Shown: piece after piece, positions 11,326 to 23,789 of the stretch
Numbering within the stretch: position 1 is the stretch's first letter
How the letters are laid out: each line of letters begins with the position of its first letter
Source: Branchinecta lynchi
Lineage: Eukaryota > Arthropoda > Branchiopoda > Anostraca > Branchinectidae
NCBI GenBank assembly: GCA_023053575.1
Contig: JAKZAP010000009.1
Span: 15,543,869-15,607,868 of the forward strand
Direction: 5' to 3'
Length of the DNA stretch: 64,000 bases
Translations under genes and position numbers: made by a program
Notes under the pieces: generated by a model
The model's input: the letters and a program-made list of their open reading frames with translations, nothing else
Told to the model about the DNA's origin: nothing
Database searches by the model: none

Positions 11326-12005
11326 CAGTTCGAACTTTATTAATGTCCGTATCCAAACATTCCCTTTACCTTTTCTTAGTTATCGCAAGCCACAGGTTTA
11401 TTTTGAATTGAACGCGAGGGTTGCTGTTTCGGCTCGAGAAAAAAACCCACGCCGAAAGTCTTCTTTTCTAGATGACGAGATTTTCCAGGATTGATTAGCA
11501 AAGAATTATAAGACCTAATTGATAATTTGTTTATGTCTTCAAAGGTACCACATTGGCCTTGTTTTTTTTTGTTTTTTTTTGTATTTGTAATAAACAGTTG
11601 GAGCATTAGATGGAAATTATTATTTTGACCCTTGGCTCCCTACGTAACAGCTGTCCGGGATAATCGGCTGAGATTTAGTCCAGACAGAGCTATTTCAAAC
11701 CTAGGAAATCTGGTGGGTTTTTTTTTTAATTTGCTCATTGTTTTACGGTGTTTTTAGTGGTTCTGAACATTCATAGTGACAGTAGGGATGGTTAGCATTG
11801 TGTATGTGGTAGAAATACCATTTTTTTGTGGCCCGCTTTAATGTCCGTATCCAAACCAACTAATCCTTTCGCTCCACACAGCCTAAAATGGAAAGACAAA
11901 AGCCGGACAAAATGCAACTTTTGTTTATGAGATGTTTGTGAAAACAAAACTTCACACGCATCAGGAACGTTAAAGCACAAGCGGCACTAAATGCTTTAAT
12001 TTTTA
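11326..12005. other. No recognisable gene
   Basis: AT-rich with T homopolymers near 11,565-11,580 and 11,715. The phrase 'taatgtccgtatccaaac' appears twice (about 11,340 and 11,840), so the region may be a diverged local duplication. Confidence 0.35.
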
Positions 12006-12009
12006 GAAA

Positions 12010-12302
12010 TGCTTCTCAAATACAAGAGCCTGCGCCTGTGGTTTCAGCTACGAGCGAACTGCCTGCCAGTACGTGGTCGGAGTAATTGAGATTTTAAGAT
12101 CCCAAATAGTAAGCGACAATGCCCACTGTGCTTTAATACAGAGGAAGAGGGCCATTTTCTAGTTGAATGCGAGCAACTCTCAGACCTCAGGAGACACTTT
12201 CTTAATGGGTATACTATCAGGTTCCCCGATATTCTTGAAACAAAAAATAAAGCTAAGATACTTAAAATATGCCAATTCTTAAAGAGTGTATTAGTTAAAT
12301 AA
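12010..12302 (+). pseudogene. Non-LTR retrotransposon RT C-terminus (zinc finger), broken
   Basis: The frame starting at 12,120 reads C-P-L-C-F-N-T-E-E-E-G-H-F-L-V-E-C. This is a C-x2-C...H-x4-C zinc knuckle typical of the C-terminus of invertebrate non-LTR reverse transcriptases. It is followed by S-D-L-R-R and about 40 residues to a stop at 12,300-12,302. Upstream, from 12,010, a second frame reads L-R-L-W-F-Q-L-R and ends at a TGA near 12,087. The two frames differ, so the copy is frameshifted. Motifs upstream of this are missing. Confidence 0.75.
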
Positions 12303-13675
12303 AGATAAGTATTGAGTGATGTAAAGTGTATTGTAACTCATGTATTTTGTACGGCCAATTGGCTATTAAATATATTATATACAAAAATAAGCCGTTTTCA
12401 TTCATCTCGAACTTCCACTAGGTAGCGCTTCAAAAATAAGCCGTTTTCTTCTTATCGCTTGTCATTGACTCTTCGGCACATCGGCGGTTTATTGTTGTTT
12501 GTAGTCGAAGAAAAGTTTTGCTTCTGGGTGCAAAGTTACAACACTGCCAAAAATGTACAAATATAACCGACCTACTTGCAGCTGATTCCAAAGCTTACAA
12601 GGAATTCTCAGTTTAAACGGGTAGTATAAATATTTGTCAACAATATAAATAATCCGGAGTATAAAATAACAACGAATAGATAAGAAAAAAGAAACTTCGC
12701 TTATATTTGTCGAAGCTAGTAAATCGGAGTATGGCAGTCAGCAAAAAAAAGCTTAACGATTTACTAGCGAAAATAATTTGTCGGAATCTGCTGATTTCAG
12801 ACGTAACATTGTATACTAGGGGGTGGTATTGTGGTATCATGATTGCTTGGTCCTCCCGTTGAACTTTAAGATAGGTACCAGAAGAAATAACATATTTTTA
12901 GCCCGCCTTCGGAACTGAGGCACTGCTCGTAAAACCCGTTTTCCCACGTTGGGCTACGGAAATAAACGTGTAACGGGAGAAAATGATCCCAGGAAAAGAG
13001 GCCTTATGTCAATTTAGCGCTTCTGAGCGGATTAGTATCTGTTTTTCCCCTTTTTTCCCTCAAAATAACACACCAGATCCATACGTTAATGAATAGGAAA
13101 GAGAAGCTCGGTCGCTAGGGACGGATACGGTGTACGGAAAATAAATTCAAGTTCCTGGGAGAAGAAGAAATCGGGAAATTCGGAAGAGAAGTGAATTACT
13201 AAAAGTAGCCTATTCATTTCCCGTAACTACTATAAGGAGTAACGTGACAAAATAACAAACAACTTTCCTGCGGACGAGAAATACAAGGAAATATTAAGTC
13301 AGAAAATTGTTAGAAAATGATTAGGTGATTAATTTGAATACAGGATGTGTAATATCACGAAGTAAATAAATTGATTAATTAATTGACACACAAGCTGATC
13401 ATGCTCCGATGGGTTAAAATCAATTCTTAGAGCCTGGTTACAATCCACTGTCAGAAGTTTGATAACATATAATATCTATTGGCGCATTTCAATATTAAAC
13501 ATTAAAAAAAATATATACATTATGGTGTTATCTTTTTGAAAACTATCAACACATAAAGGGGTCATAACAGAGTTTGGTGTTGAAACATTAGCCTACAATT
13601 CAAAGGGTTATAAAGAATGTATTCTTACAGCGTTAAAAACAAGGCCTCAAACATGTCATCTGGGTTTTCAATTTA
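12303..13675. other. No recognisable gene
   Basis: AT-rich. The phrase 'aaaaataagccgttttc' occurs twice about 40 bp apart near 12,385-12,440. No protein or RNA motif is seen. Confidence 0.35.
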
Positions 13676-13679
13676 CCGG

Positions 13680-14108
13680 ATCGAAAATATGGAACTATCT
13701 GGAACTACCTCGAAAAATGCTAGTGCATACCAGAGTTCAAAAGTAATATTAAAAGTTTCTTATGAAATATCGAGTTAGAGCCTAACTTTTTCTACCGTTA
13801 GTTCTCTATGTTATGTCTGATTAATTTAGGTTTGTTTTCTTTTCCCTTCTTCTTTTTTTCTCTTTTCTTTTTCTTTTTCCTTGTATTTCTTTCTAATCGA
13901 AAATATGGAACTATATGCCAAATGCCTTGAAAAATGCTATTGGCATAGGCTACCAGAGTTCAAAAGTAAGATTAAAGTTTCTTATGAAATATCGAGTTAT
14001 TATCGAGCCAACCATTAGTTCTCTATGTTTTTTTTATTAATTTAGGTTTCTTTTCTTTTCCCTTCTTCGTTTTCTCTTTTCTTTTTCCTTGTATTTCTTT
14101 CTAAATAA
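13680..14108. repeat. Tandem duplication, ~215-bp unit
   Basis: Both units run from 'atcgaaaatatggaactat' through 'accagagttcaaaagtaa', 'gtttcttatgaaatatcgagtta' and 'gttctctatgtt' to a CT-rich 'ttttcccttctt...ttccttgtatttctttctaa'. The second starts at about 13,898. The high similarity suggests a fairly recent duplication. Confidence 0.85.
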
Positions 14109-14177
14109 TGAATGAATACTGTCACCCATTACAGGCAATCCTCACTTAATGTTATAGTTAGTTTACAGTGTATGATT

Positions 14178-14199
14178 TTTTTTTTTTTTTTTTTTTTTG
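14178..14199. repeat. Poly-T tract
   Basis: More than 20 consecutive T followed by 'gttaataaataaac'. It could be the tail of a minus-strand retroposed sequence. Confidence 0.8.
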
Positions 14200-14465
14200 T
14201 TAATAAATAAACTGAACAAGTGTTTTCTGCCATCAAACTGACTTTGTGCTCAAAAGGGCACACATTTGAGAAACACCAAAGATTCTGCGTAGATATTCTT
14301 CTCGAAAAGTCAACTTCTCCTGTGCCGTTTTGAGCCTAGTGCGACCAGGCACTAGGTCTAGTCATTGTAACCTGTTTGACTTACAGAGTTATTGCGTGTA
14401 TATTTTTGTTGGCCGATTTAAGAAGACGTTTTATTAGAAGCGTCAACTAATTGCGAACAAGAACA

Positions 14466-14895
14466 AATAAGCCAATAGAATCTCCGTCTTTGGTCATATG
14501 GAGCGACTATGGATACCCCGAACAGAACTGAGCTGAGCTAGAGATTTGCGGAGCTTTGAGTTGCTGCCCGTCTACTTCCCTCTTCGCCATTGCGCGTATC
14601 AGAGGAATTAGTGCAGGAGGCACGCTGACCCGCTGTAAAGCACGTCCAGACAACAAATCGACTTTTACTTTGGATTTCTTCTTCGGGGCTTTAAAGCGAT
14701 ATAGCTGTTTGTAGAGATAACGTAGAAACGTAGAAATAATGATTGATTGAAAAAAAAAAAAAAAAAAAAAAAAAAAAACGAATTGTGATGTTCCGCGTAG
14801 CTCATACCCTCCGCTCATTTGCATTCGACTCGGCATGGCTGTATTACAGAGATGGGGAAACGGAGGTTCAGGTGCTTATTTGTTCTTGCTGCAAA
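14466..14895. mobile_element. MITE-like element (copy A)
   Basis: The left edge 'caaataagccaatagaatctccgtc' mirrors the right edge 'aaacggaggttcaggtgcttatttg'. The interior, in reverse orientation, matches 19,590-19,995: 'gagctgagctagag', 'cttcgccattgcgcgtatc', 'ggaggaat/aatagtgcag', 'ctctacaaacagctat'. A 25-base poly-A sits inside near 14,750. The conserved interior encodes a basic stretch (K-A-P-K-K-K) but no identifiable transposase. Confidence 0.65.
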
Positions 14896-15325
14896 TCGTG
14901 GTCGATGGCGCTATCTCGACAACTCGGTTGAGATTTGCAGACTTGTCTTCTACCTACAGCCTGACAAAGACAATAGGGCAACTCCATGAGATGGTCTAAC
15001 GAGGGATAAATTTTCAAATAAAAGCTGGTGGAACATTTTTAGGTTTTTCTTATAGGCCATAACCCTGGGCTTCAAGAATATGTTCCAAGTATCGAAAGTG
15101 GAGCATCCTTTCTATTTGTTTCAGCTGTCCAAATCTCCAGCTGGTCAGTTTCAGGGATTACAACAATTTATGATCATTTTTGAGGCTATGAGAACCTACC
15201 TGGACATAAACCCTAATCCTCTTAATTTACCATACTTAAGGACCCGCCTGTCCTGAACAAAACTGAGTTCATTTCAAGATGCTATCCTTGACGGATTGGA
15301 TTTTATCAGTGCTGCATGGTAAGCC
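14896..15325. other. No recognisable gene
   Basis: Unremarkable sequence between two MITE-like elements. Confidence 0.35.
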
Positions 15326-15330
15326 ATCTT

Positions 15331-15511
15331 ATGTTACGTTTGTAACGAAAAAGTGGCATGTCGTTTGTCTACAACTGCGTCCAAGCAAGTTAAGAAAGTG
15401 TAAAAACGTGAGTAAATAGCATTCTTAGTGGCTACTCCAGTAAACAAATAATACAAAAATCAATTTCACATATGAAGCCAATAAAACACGTTACAAACGT
15501 AACAAAATTTG
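15331..15511. mobile_element. MITE-like element with GTTACGTTTGTAAC ends
   Basis: 'gttacgtttgtaacg' at the left is repeated as 'cgttacaaacgtaac' at the right, about 175 bp apart. The terminal unit is itself a near-perfect palindrome. Diverged copies of it occur near 16,207 ('gttacgttggtaacg') and 18,333. Confidence 0.55.
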
Positions 15512-15679
15512 CATTACGCAGTAATCAGTAACGCAGAAAATGTCAGCAAATCTGGCAAGGTGTAAATCGTAGTATCGATCACCCTGATTTCGGCTAGTTA
15601 CGCTCTGGGCATATCAGTATTTTTTTGGCATTGGAGACAAATGAGCTGAAAAATTTCTAGATTACGAGAAGGAATATGT

Positions 15680-15875
15680 AGACAGAACAGATATTCAAAC
15701 AATGTCTAAAACGGATACGTCACCTATGATGGTTTGGCAGCGATACTTTGGCCCTTCTTGGCAAGGGTCCTCGTCAGGCTGTAAAACTTCAGGACCGACG
15801 CTGGGGAAGGAACAAGCCTGCACTCATAACCTGCGTATCCGTTTATACATTGTTTGAATATATGTTTCCCAGTCA
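15680..15875. mobile_element. MITE-like foldback (copy A)
   Basis: 'atattcaaacaatgtctaaaacggatacgtca' on the left is mirrored by 'tgcgtatccgtttatacattgtttgaatat' on the right. The middle ('ggcccttcttggcaagggtcctcgtcaggctg') recurs in copy B at about 63,400-63,710. Confidence 0.7.
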
Positions 15876-16269
15876 GCTTGGGCTCAAGGAGTTATTATCT
15901 AAAGGGAATAGGTCAGTAGGCCAGAACTAACTTAATTGTACTTCCCTACTCAGTACGTTCCTGGGACGATCCAAAGCTCAGAGAAAGAAGGTGCATACGT
16001 TAAATCGGTGCGATGTGCGCCTTTTCGCCCGGAAAGAGTGACATTATTTTTTATCCGAGATAAAAACATAGTAAAAAGGCTACCCTTCCCCCCCCCCCAC
16101 TCCTGTCGGTGGTAATAGGACCTGTTCTTCAAACGATTTTTAAATCATCGTTAACTTTTCTTTTACAAAATAAAACCATTTTGCTCAAGATTCTGGAGAG
16201 AATTCGTACGAGTTACGTTGGTAACGAAAATCTGTTGCGTCAGTAACGGAGGAAAACAAGTGCGCAAGC
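15876..16269. other. No recognisable gene
   Basis: Contains a C homopolymer near 16,090 and one diverged GTTACGTTGGTAACG palindrome near 16,207. Confidence 0.35.
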
Positions 16270-17490
16270 GCTCAGACGTGGAGTGTAAAAGTAAAATGTT
16301 TATCAGATTTATATACAAACAGCTTTAGAACCAAGACATTTCTCTTCCCCAATAACCATTGAAATAACCTTGTAATCACCCCCCTTTAAAAGCTTTAAAT
16401 GTAAACAAACCGCATGTTGAAGATCTTGCACGAATAGCATTTGTTCGAACACTGTATGGTCTGCCTGCCAGTCCCACCCTTTAAACCTCTTGTTCAATAG
16501 CAAGGTAATAACAAGAGCAATAAACCAATTCGTAGCAGACAAATGCCCCCTTTGTCACAATTCATTAAGAATGGCATATCATCGATCATATGACAAAATA
16601 GTCCAGTTTCCAACTGTTCATTAAAGATTAAAGTACGTCGCGTCGTCTTAATTGTTGAAGTTATACCAAATCCTCAACCATAGATATATCTCCCAAAATA
16701 TACAAGAGTTGGACTTGAGACCTGTCATAGACGAACTTAACTCATGGGACATCTGGGCAGCTGCCATTGACCGGGAGGGGGGGGGGGGACCCATCAAAAT
16801 CCGTATTTACACCTTCTTTCCTCAAGTATAGCAGCTTAGAGTTTGATTCCAGTCACGGGTCAAACACTTTTTTCATGGGCAATGTTGGGCCCACTTGCCC
16901 GTGAACGGGGAGGGTAGGGCGGTTCAACTCTCCCCGATCCCTATGATCCAAAAGCACAAAGGAATTTCATCGCATTATTGTCGAATTAAAGCATGAGAAT
17001 CTCGGCCCAATTGCCCCTGAACCAAGTGGGGGTGGGGTTTGGGACCCGCAACAAGTAAAAAGAGACCCCAATGCTCACAATCCTACCAAGTTTCAACTTG
17101 ATACCTGCTGATTCCTGGCAAGGGTAACGAACTTAACTCCTATGCCGTCTGGGCCCAGTTGACCATTAACAGGGTGGGTGGGGGAGTTGCAACTTTAAAA
17201 GCAACTTCCGGAGCTACATGTCCAAGAAATTTAATCGCCCTATGTACAGTTCTGGTCAAGTTAGGAACATTATTCACTGGGCGATCTGGGCCCATTTGCC
17301 CCTGAACCGGTTGGGTGTGGGGGTTGGACCCCCAAAAGGCACAATTAATACCCACAAGTGTACCAAGTCTGAACTTGATACTTGCACTCGTTCACGAGTT
17401 ATAAGCTCCACAAAATATGGTGAAAACCGAAAGCTGAAAGCTGCTACAGCGCTCACAATAGTGGATTGTTCCAAGGAACACTCCACTAAA
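16270..17490 (-). repeat. Dispersed GGGCCCAGATTGCCC repeat (copy A, reverse)
   Basis: Copies B (50,160-50,890) and C (about 61,060-62,640) lie in the opposite orientation. Shared blocks are 'cactccacg', 'aaacagctttagaaccaagaca', 'accattgaaataacc', 'gatatatctccc' and repeated internal units around 'gggcaaatgggcccagattgccc'. The inner end ('agctccacaaaatatggtgaaaaccg', 'tggattgttccaaggaaca') reappears in copy C. The open frames in it are repeat-derived. Confidence 0.85.
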
Positions 17491-19589
17491 AAATCAAACG
17501 AAGCATAATGGTCAATCGTTCTGAATGTCTGCCTTAAAGTTCAATGGGCACATCAAACTACCCCAATCCCACTCTGTAACAACCTAGGAACAATGCTTAC
17601 CCCCCAGATCAGCAGCTTTTTCGACAGTTTCCTCTCTGTGATATTTCAAAGCGTAATTTTTTTGGCCTGTACTTGCTCACTTTACTAGCTTGGACAAAGA
17701 TAAAAGTGATGTTTCTTGAAATACTTAGTAGATCTTTATTTTATGCATAAATCAGCTAGTATAATTCAGATTTGAATAGGTTATTTCTTTTTGAATTATT
17801 TTTGTATCTACGTTATTTTTTATAAGCTTATTGCATATTCTGGTACATTTTATAACGCAAGCTAGTCAAGCTTCACAAAACTATTCCACAAAGAAAAACT
17901 TTTAATAGGCACTTTAAGCCATGGAACTTCTGATGAAACACTAGAATAATCAGGTAAACTGCATATGCGGCTTGACTTTGGTGACATCTCAAATATATCC
18001 TTTTCTACCAAGCATTGCTGGGAGTTTTCGAATTTCCTGCCACGATATCCCAGCTCCTAAGATTTGGATCGTCGAAATGCCAGAGAGGTAAAGACAAGTG
18101 ACAACAAGAAAACGGCCGATTTTCGTAGCGCCTTATAAAGAAAGTCGGAAATGTTTATTTGTGAAGCATTTAATACAAAGTAAAGTATTAGAACTAGAAG
18201 TGTCGATTGTGCTTTAACAGTCCTAAGATGTTGCTAATTGATGAAAAAAAAAAATCAGTTCGCCAGACCTTACAGATTCGCTAAAAACTGAGCTATGTAC
18301 ACACTACCAAAAAGTCACTTCCGTTTTTTGTTACGTTGGAAACGCGTGGTTTAGAAAGAAAGAAGGCTTGACCTTTGAGATAGAGTAAAAATGAGTCCTC
18401 CAAGTTGAGAATCGGTAATGCTGCAGTCTTTCTAAGCGTACAAAACGTTCCGTAGGTAACGATGGAGTTGCCCAATACTCTTGATGACTATCTCTACTTA
18501 CTGATGTAAAATTTCCAGCCTCTCCGGATAGCTAGCGGAAGAAAGGCAGAAATGGTGTCACAGCTGCACCCGAAGATCGCGGTGATTGATTGATACAGGA
18601 TGTGAGTCGTTAACTTTGAGTCGTACGGACACGCTTACACCTTCTTCCTGAGGATCACTGGCGTGTATTGGACTTAGTCATATAGAGTATTGCCAAGACG
18701 AGGGCCAAAATATCGCTGAGATCAGTCTCAGTAGGAACAATCCCTGCCGACTTATCCGTTTAGCGGTATCATCACTATGTGCTGATTAGCTTTTCTTCTA
18801 AATTAGTGACAATTAGTATTCTATCTAGTGTACTCTCCTCCTAGAAACCACCCATTTTCCTCTACGTGATTGCAAAAATTTCCGCCGGACAATTTCTCCA
18901 CGCGGAATACTAACTAGTTACTACATCTATGTCCGTAGGTGGTGGCTGTTGACAGCGCTAGCTCGTATAAGCAGAAAATCGGATAAACTAAAAGACCGGG
19001 AAATGAGTTTGCCTCGGGAAAGTGAGGAAATTGCCGGGGTGCCGAGCGCCAAGCTTCCAGCTGGAAGTATTGCAATAAGCCATCCCAGCTGGAAGGATCT
19101 GCAACCAACGAGTTTTGGACGGAACTGAAGCAAGTTGGGCGAACGCCTCTATTTGTGTTTGAGCGCCATGTCCTGAACTTTTAATGAACCCAATATCTGG
19201 CCTGTCTAACGCAGGCTTGCATAAACGAAACTAGATTTTTTGTTTCTAACCCACCAGCTTTCCAGCTTTCCTTTTCTTCGCATGTTACGTTCTCAGGCAA
19301 AGTTAGCCAAAACGAGGAAACTTTTGGGCTTTCCAATCGAACTCGGCCTAACTAGCGAGAGCTTATAATTTATCTCTAATTTTAAAGTGCCTCGACACTA
19401 ATTTGCCGCAATTTCCAGATCTTGAAAAATAACCAAATGTACATTTTTGTCTTGTTCTTAAACAAATGTAACCATATGGCGACCTTTTTTAAGATATCTA
19501 ATGTAACGCGACCTTGTACGGATGCGTCAAGCAAGCAATCGAATCAGCGAACAAGCAATCGAGAGCTTGCGTGACATCAACAACAATTA
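17491..19589. other. No recognisable gene
   Basis: Two kilobases of mixed sequence without a conserved protein motif or RNA gene. One diverged GTTACGTTGG palindrome lies near 18,333. Short minus-strand frames near 18.9-19.1 kb look like chance. Confidence 0.35.
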
Positions 19590-19995
19590 AGAAACCGAAC
19601 CTCCGTCTCCCTATATCTGTAATGCGACCATGCGGAGTCGAATTCCCTACACCCTTCACGATGCAAACGAGCGGAGGGTAGGAGCTACAGGGAACATCAC
19701 AATTCGTTACCTCTACAAACAGCTATGTCGCAGTAAAGCGCTGAAGAAGAAATTTCGAAAGTAAACGTCCATTGGTTGTCTACAATTGTGGCGTGAGACG
19801 TGACGCGTAGCAGAGCTGTTCAGCACCCCTGCTGCACTATTTCCTCCGATATGCACAGCGGCGAAGAGAGCAGTAGCAAGCATCAACCCAAAGCTCAGCA
19901 AAGTACCTCTAGCTCAGCTCGTTTTTGTCAGGGTTTCCATAGTCGCTGCGTGGGATCAAAGACGGAGGCCTACTGGCTTATTTGTACTTGGTCAC
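19590..19995. mobile_element. MITE-like element (copy B)
   Basis: Bounded by 'gaacctccgtctccc' and 'agacggaggcctactggcttatttg'. The interior is the approximate reverse complement of 14,480-14,890. Confidence 0.65.
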
Positions 19996-21130
19996 GTGTA
20001 TATGAAGGGACACATTTGACTAAGGAATTGGTCCGGAAAAAGACCACAAGCAGGAAACGATATCCCTTTCTTGGATTCTTTAACCGTTTAATAAACCTCT
20101 TACATAACCAACATTGAAGTAATCAGAGTGATCGCCAAGAGTAGCTTTCAAGTTCGTTATAGTGGCCAGAAGAGCAGGATTGTAGCGAACCTATTTGGCG
20201 ACCTTACCGACATTGTCTATTACAAGGTGATCGCAAGTTTGGATTTTTTGCTACAACCTGGAGACGATAACTTCGAAAACGGCAGCAAACTGACTTTCAG
20301 TTTTCAGCTGACTTTACTATAACATATTTTTTTTCAGTCGTTTTTTCTGAAGACAGCTTTCACCAAACGAACATCCCGCCCCTCAAGAAGTTCCATACCC
20401 TCCTTCCCCCTCTGCTTTCCAAAGTAAGATGTCAGAAAAGTTCCTTTCACATTTCAATCTTTGTCTGAGAGATGGGGGGATCTCATCATTACTCAAAAGC
20501 ATCAAACATTAGTCGAACATTCAATAGCATAAATCTCATCGAAAAGTAACTTTAGGCGTTTCGCGATTGACGTCAGAAATGCAGACTAAAAGTTAGAGCA
20601 AAACGAAGGATTTTACATGATGAAATTTGCAGCAACTTTTACGATTCAAACAAAACCAGAAACGATCCAGCTATACCTAGCTCTGCCTGACTCAAATGCG
20701 CATTCATCTACCATCGTCCCTACCTACGTATATTAATAAACAGTCTTAATACGTCGTCCAGAAAATTCCTTCCAGACTAGTCCTTTTGGCCGATAGATGC
20801 GCTAGCATAAAGTAAACTATGACACGTTACTTCTCGGTGTACGTTTATCCAAGTTTGTTTGGCTATTTTCAATTCCTCTTAGGCCTACCCATTTTTATGA
20901 CTGTTTAAAATGCCATAAGTGCTCCACCCAACCCTGTTCTGCAAACTTTATCAAGTTTATCAGTTCTGGCTTCCGACTTCGTGTTGACTGCTGTTTGACT
21001 TTTCCACAGGGCTAATGCGCGAGTCGGTTGAACCGAAAGCCTAATCGCTAATCGCTCCTGTTTGGTCCTAAGCCTGCTGACCCAATTAATAATATGTTTA
21101 GTATTAAGATGTATGATGTAGTCCTTAAGC
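19996..21130. other. No recognisable gene
   Basis: Open frames here are short and lack motifs. Nothing repeated elsewhere in the window was recognised. Confidence 0.3.
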
Positions 21131-21133
21131 CAC

Positions 21134-21716
21134 TTGAATCTTTTGGGAATTCCTTATGGGCCATCAGTTTCCCTTTGCCGAGCTCATATGATGAAGTCTG
21201 TTCGGTCGAGAGTTTCAGCGAGCTTCGGTAGTGTTATTTCTGTTCGAGATTATTTAACCAGGAGATCGTCTGCGAGCGTTTTCAATACGGTTGCTCTGCC
21301 TCAAGTCCTTTTATTTTCTAGTTGGCTTCCTTATTTTTCTAATTCTAATACTGCGCATATTAAAACTACTTTTTTTAATTTTGGTAAATTTTTGTGTAGA
21401 CTTTCAAAATGCCATTCTACTTCGTCTGCTAAAAATTTGTACCATTTGAAAGATCCACTTCAAATTATGCGAAAAAAGCAACAAAATTTTTTGTCGAAAA
21501 TGTCTTCTCTTACTCATAACCTATATTTAGCGGTTAAAGAGTTACTATAGTTTTACGCGTGTGTTTAATGTTATTTTCTTGTATTTTTAGTATGCTTTGG
21601 CCAGATTGTTTTTTAGTAGTGTTACATGTTGGGCCAATTTGTATGTATTTACTTCACTTTATACTCTCCGATCTTGGAGGTCAATAAAATATTTGAATTT
21701 GAATTTGAATTTATTC
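21134..21716 (+). pseudogene. Non-LTR retrotransposon 3' end with C-terminal ORF
   Basis: A 138-residue open frame shares a clear domain with the minus-strand frame at 55,192-55,638. Both have F-N-T-A/V-x-L-P-Q, an L-P-Y-F step, H-I/M-K-T, F-F-x-F-G-K-F-L-C-R and a later L-K-D-P-L block. The frame is followed about 130 bp downstream by 'aataaaatatttgaatttgaatttgaattt', a tandem 3' tail. The likely identity is the C-terminal part of a non-LTR ORF2. The RT core is absent, so it is 5'-truncated. Confidence 0.6.
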
Positions 21717-22675
21717 CCCCTTCAGATAACTTATACCAACATCTCAAGTGTGATGTGATTGTTTCTCGAGCGTATGCTGCTGCAATTCGTCATTGGATTT
21801 TATGAGGGTCATATACTAAAAAATACGCACTAAAAAACAAGACAAAGGGTTTCGTTCGGGTCCCTGACGGGAGGAAACGAGGACAAGCCTCCACTTATGA
21901 TTGTACTTTAGTTTCTTGCTGATTCGGTTTCTGACATCACTGACATTTTAAGTAATGACGAGACAAATTCATTAATCAAAAATGCACAAAATCAAGTATG
22001 CCTACTAGTTATCAATCAAGTTTACTAATAAGCCATAAATATCCACAAACGAATAGCACTGGCACGTCAAAGATAGAAAATGAGATCATAATTTAAGTCG
22101 AGTCACTGTTAAAATGTTTGCTAAAGTACGGTGCGAATGAATGGTCATACCAAACACTGCAATTTGCAGGAGGGAGCTTTAACTTTTGCTTCCCCGAATT
22201 TGATCTAGAGTGGGGCGTTGAATTTCAGCTGCTGGCTGGAAATCTGGCAGAATGTTGCGAAAGAGCTCCGACGACAGACATGACCTCCCAAAAGCCATGA
22301 GAAGTTCATGCCGTATGTTTGATAAGGTAGCCAGGCCTAGTGACGCACTAGCCAGGCTAGTCTCAGGCATCAAATAATAGATTTTTCGCCTACATCATAA
22401 TAATCAATTGAATGCTCCCTAGGAGACGGGGTCTACTATCCAAGCAAAGAAGCAAACTGTTTTGTTTACTCAATTTCACCTAGGTTGCTATGACAATTCC
22501 CAGCAGAACTGCCTAATCTATCGTTCGGGCCAATTTCCTTCACCTCAAACCCAGAGCATTCACCTGCTCCCAAACACCGCAAGAAGTAAAGTTTTCGGTT
22601 GGGTCCCAGATGGGAGGATTTAAGGACGTGTCTTCACGAACTGGTTATAATCCTGCCTGGGCAGTCCCCTGTCTG
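21717..22675. other. No recognisable gene
   Basis: Mixed sequence. The phrases 'gtttcgttcgggtccctgacgggagga' (about 21,850) and 'gttttcggttgggtcccagatgggagga' (about 22,590) show that it contains diverged copies of one repeat. Confidence 0.35.
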
Positions 22676-22679
22676 TTGT

Positions 22680-23560
22680 TTTTATTTTCCTCATTACTGA
22701 TATTTACCCCCCCCCCCTCCCGCCACCTGGGAACCGGTTCTCGTATCGGCTTGCAATCCTTACTGATATTTGGGAATAAACAAATTTGAGAATAAATACA
22801 ATTCTTCACGAAAAAAATCAACAAAATAACAATTTATAACTATTAACATTTGGATATTTTGTTCATTCATCTTCAAAAAATCTTTAAGACTTTTAAGACA
22901 AGCGAAACCGTAAATGCTATTTTATCTATATTGTCGGCCAATTACCTTCACATCCGACCCCCCTCCCCTCCCGCCACCTGGGAACCGGTTATCGTATAGG
23001 CTTGCGATCCTAACATGAGAAATTCCTAAAACCATCAAGATTGTTAAAGGGGACACTTGGTGAGTTGCCGTGGTCACAGCTAATCACTACTGTCATCTGG
23101 GATATCGGAAAGACACTCTGTTCATAAATGTTTCCACACATTTTCACCTGCGGTTCCTCTCGTAGTATTCTTTGTTGGGTAGAAGGGTGTATGTGGTGGG
23201 AAGTATTTGAATTTTTGGAAAAGGTAAATCTAAAAGATTGGCCGGTGACGCTGAGGTTTATTTTGTCTTTGGCAAAGTGGTTGTTGCTGCCGCGGAATAG
23301 CTCCCTCAGTTCTTACGAATGCCCTTTAACTTTTACTTACATTATATTTCTTGTCCATTGTTTCCATTGTTTTTAACCTCGTGTTTTAAGGTCATCCCCC
23401 TTACCACAAGCACTTCGAACCGCCCATGCCAGCGGAACTGTCCATGCTATTTTATCTACCTTTCCGGACAATTGCCTTCACCTCAGCCCCCCCCCCCCCT
23501 CCACCGCCACCTGGGAACCGGTTATCGGATCGGTTTCCGTCCTAGCATGGGAAATTCGGA
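22680..23560. repeat. Three copies of a C-run / ACCTGGGAACCGGTT repeat
   Basis: 'cgccacctgggaaccggtt' preceded by a C-run and followed by 'atcgg(c/t)tt' occurs at about 22,720, 22,970 and 23,510. Each is preceded at a distance by 'ggcaatt(g/a)ccttcac'. Spacing is irregular, so this is a broken tandem family. Confidence 0.7.
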
Positions 23561-23789
23561 AAACCATCAAGATTCCGAAACTGACTAGGTGTTCATAATT
23601 CAGAAATTGGGTTTTGATTCCAGTTGGAAAGTCATCAGCACGTTGCAGCGCCAGAAGGGGGAAAAAGAGGGGCGAGGTGAAGCTTTTCCCAAATAGGGAA
23701 CAGCGAAGGATCGATGGACTGACAGGGAGAGTTTCTGCAAGCTGAAGAACCCCTTTCGTTTCTTCTGCCTTTTATAATATATCTAGCTC

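Noticed and set aside
14507..14836. 109-residue minus-strand frame with a poly-Phe run
   Set aside because: The Phe run is a poly-A tract read in reverse. The rest lies inside a MITE-like element also present at 19.6-20.0 kb in a broken frame.
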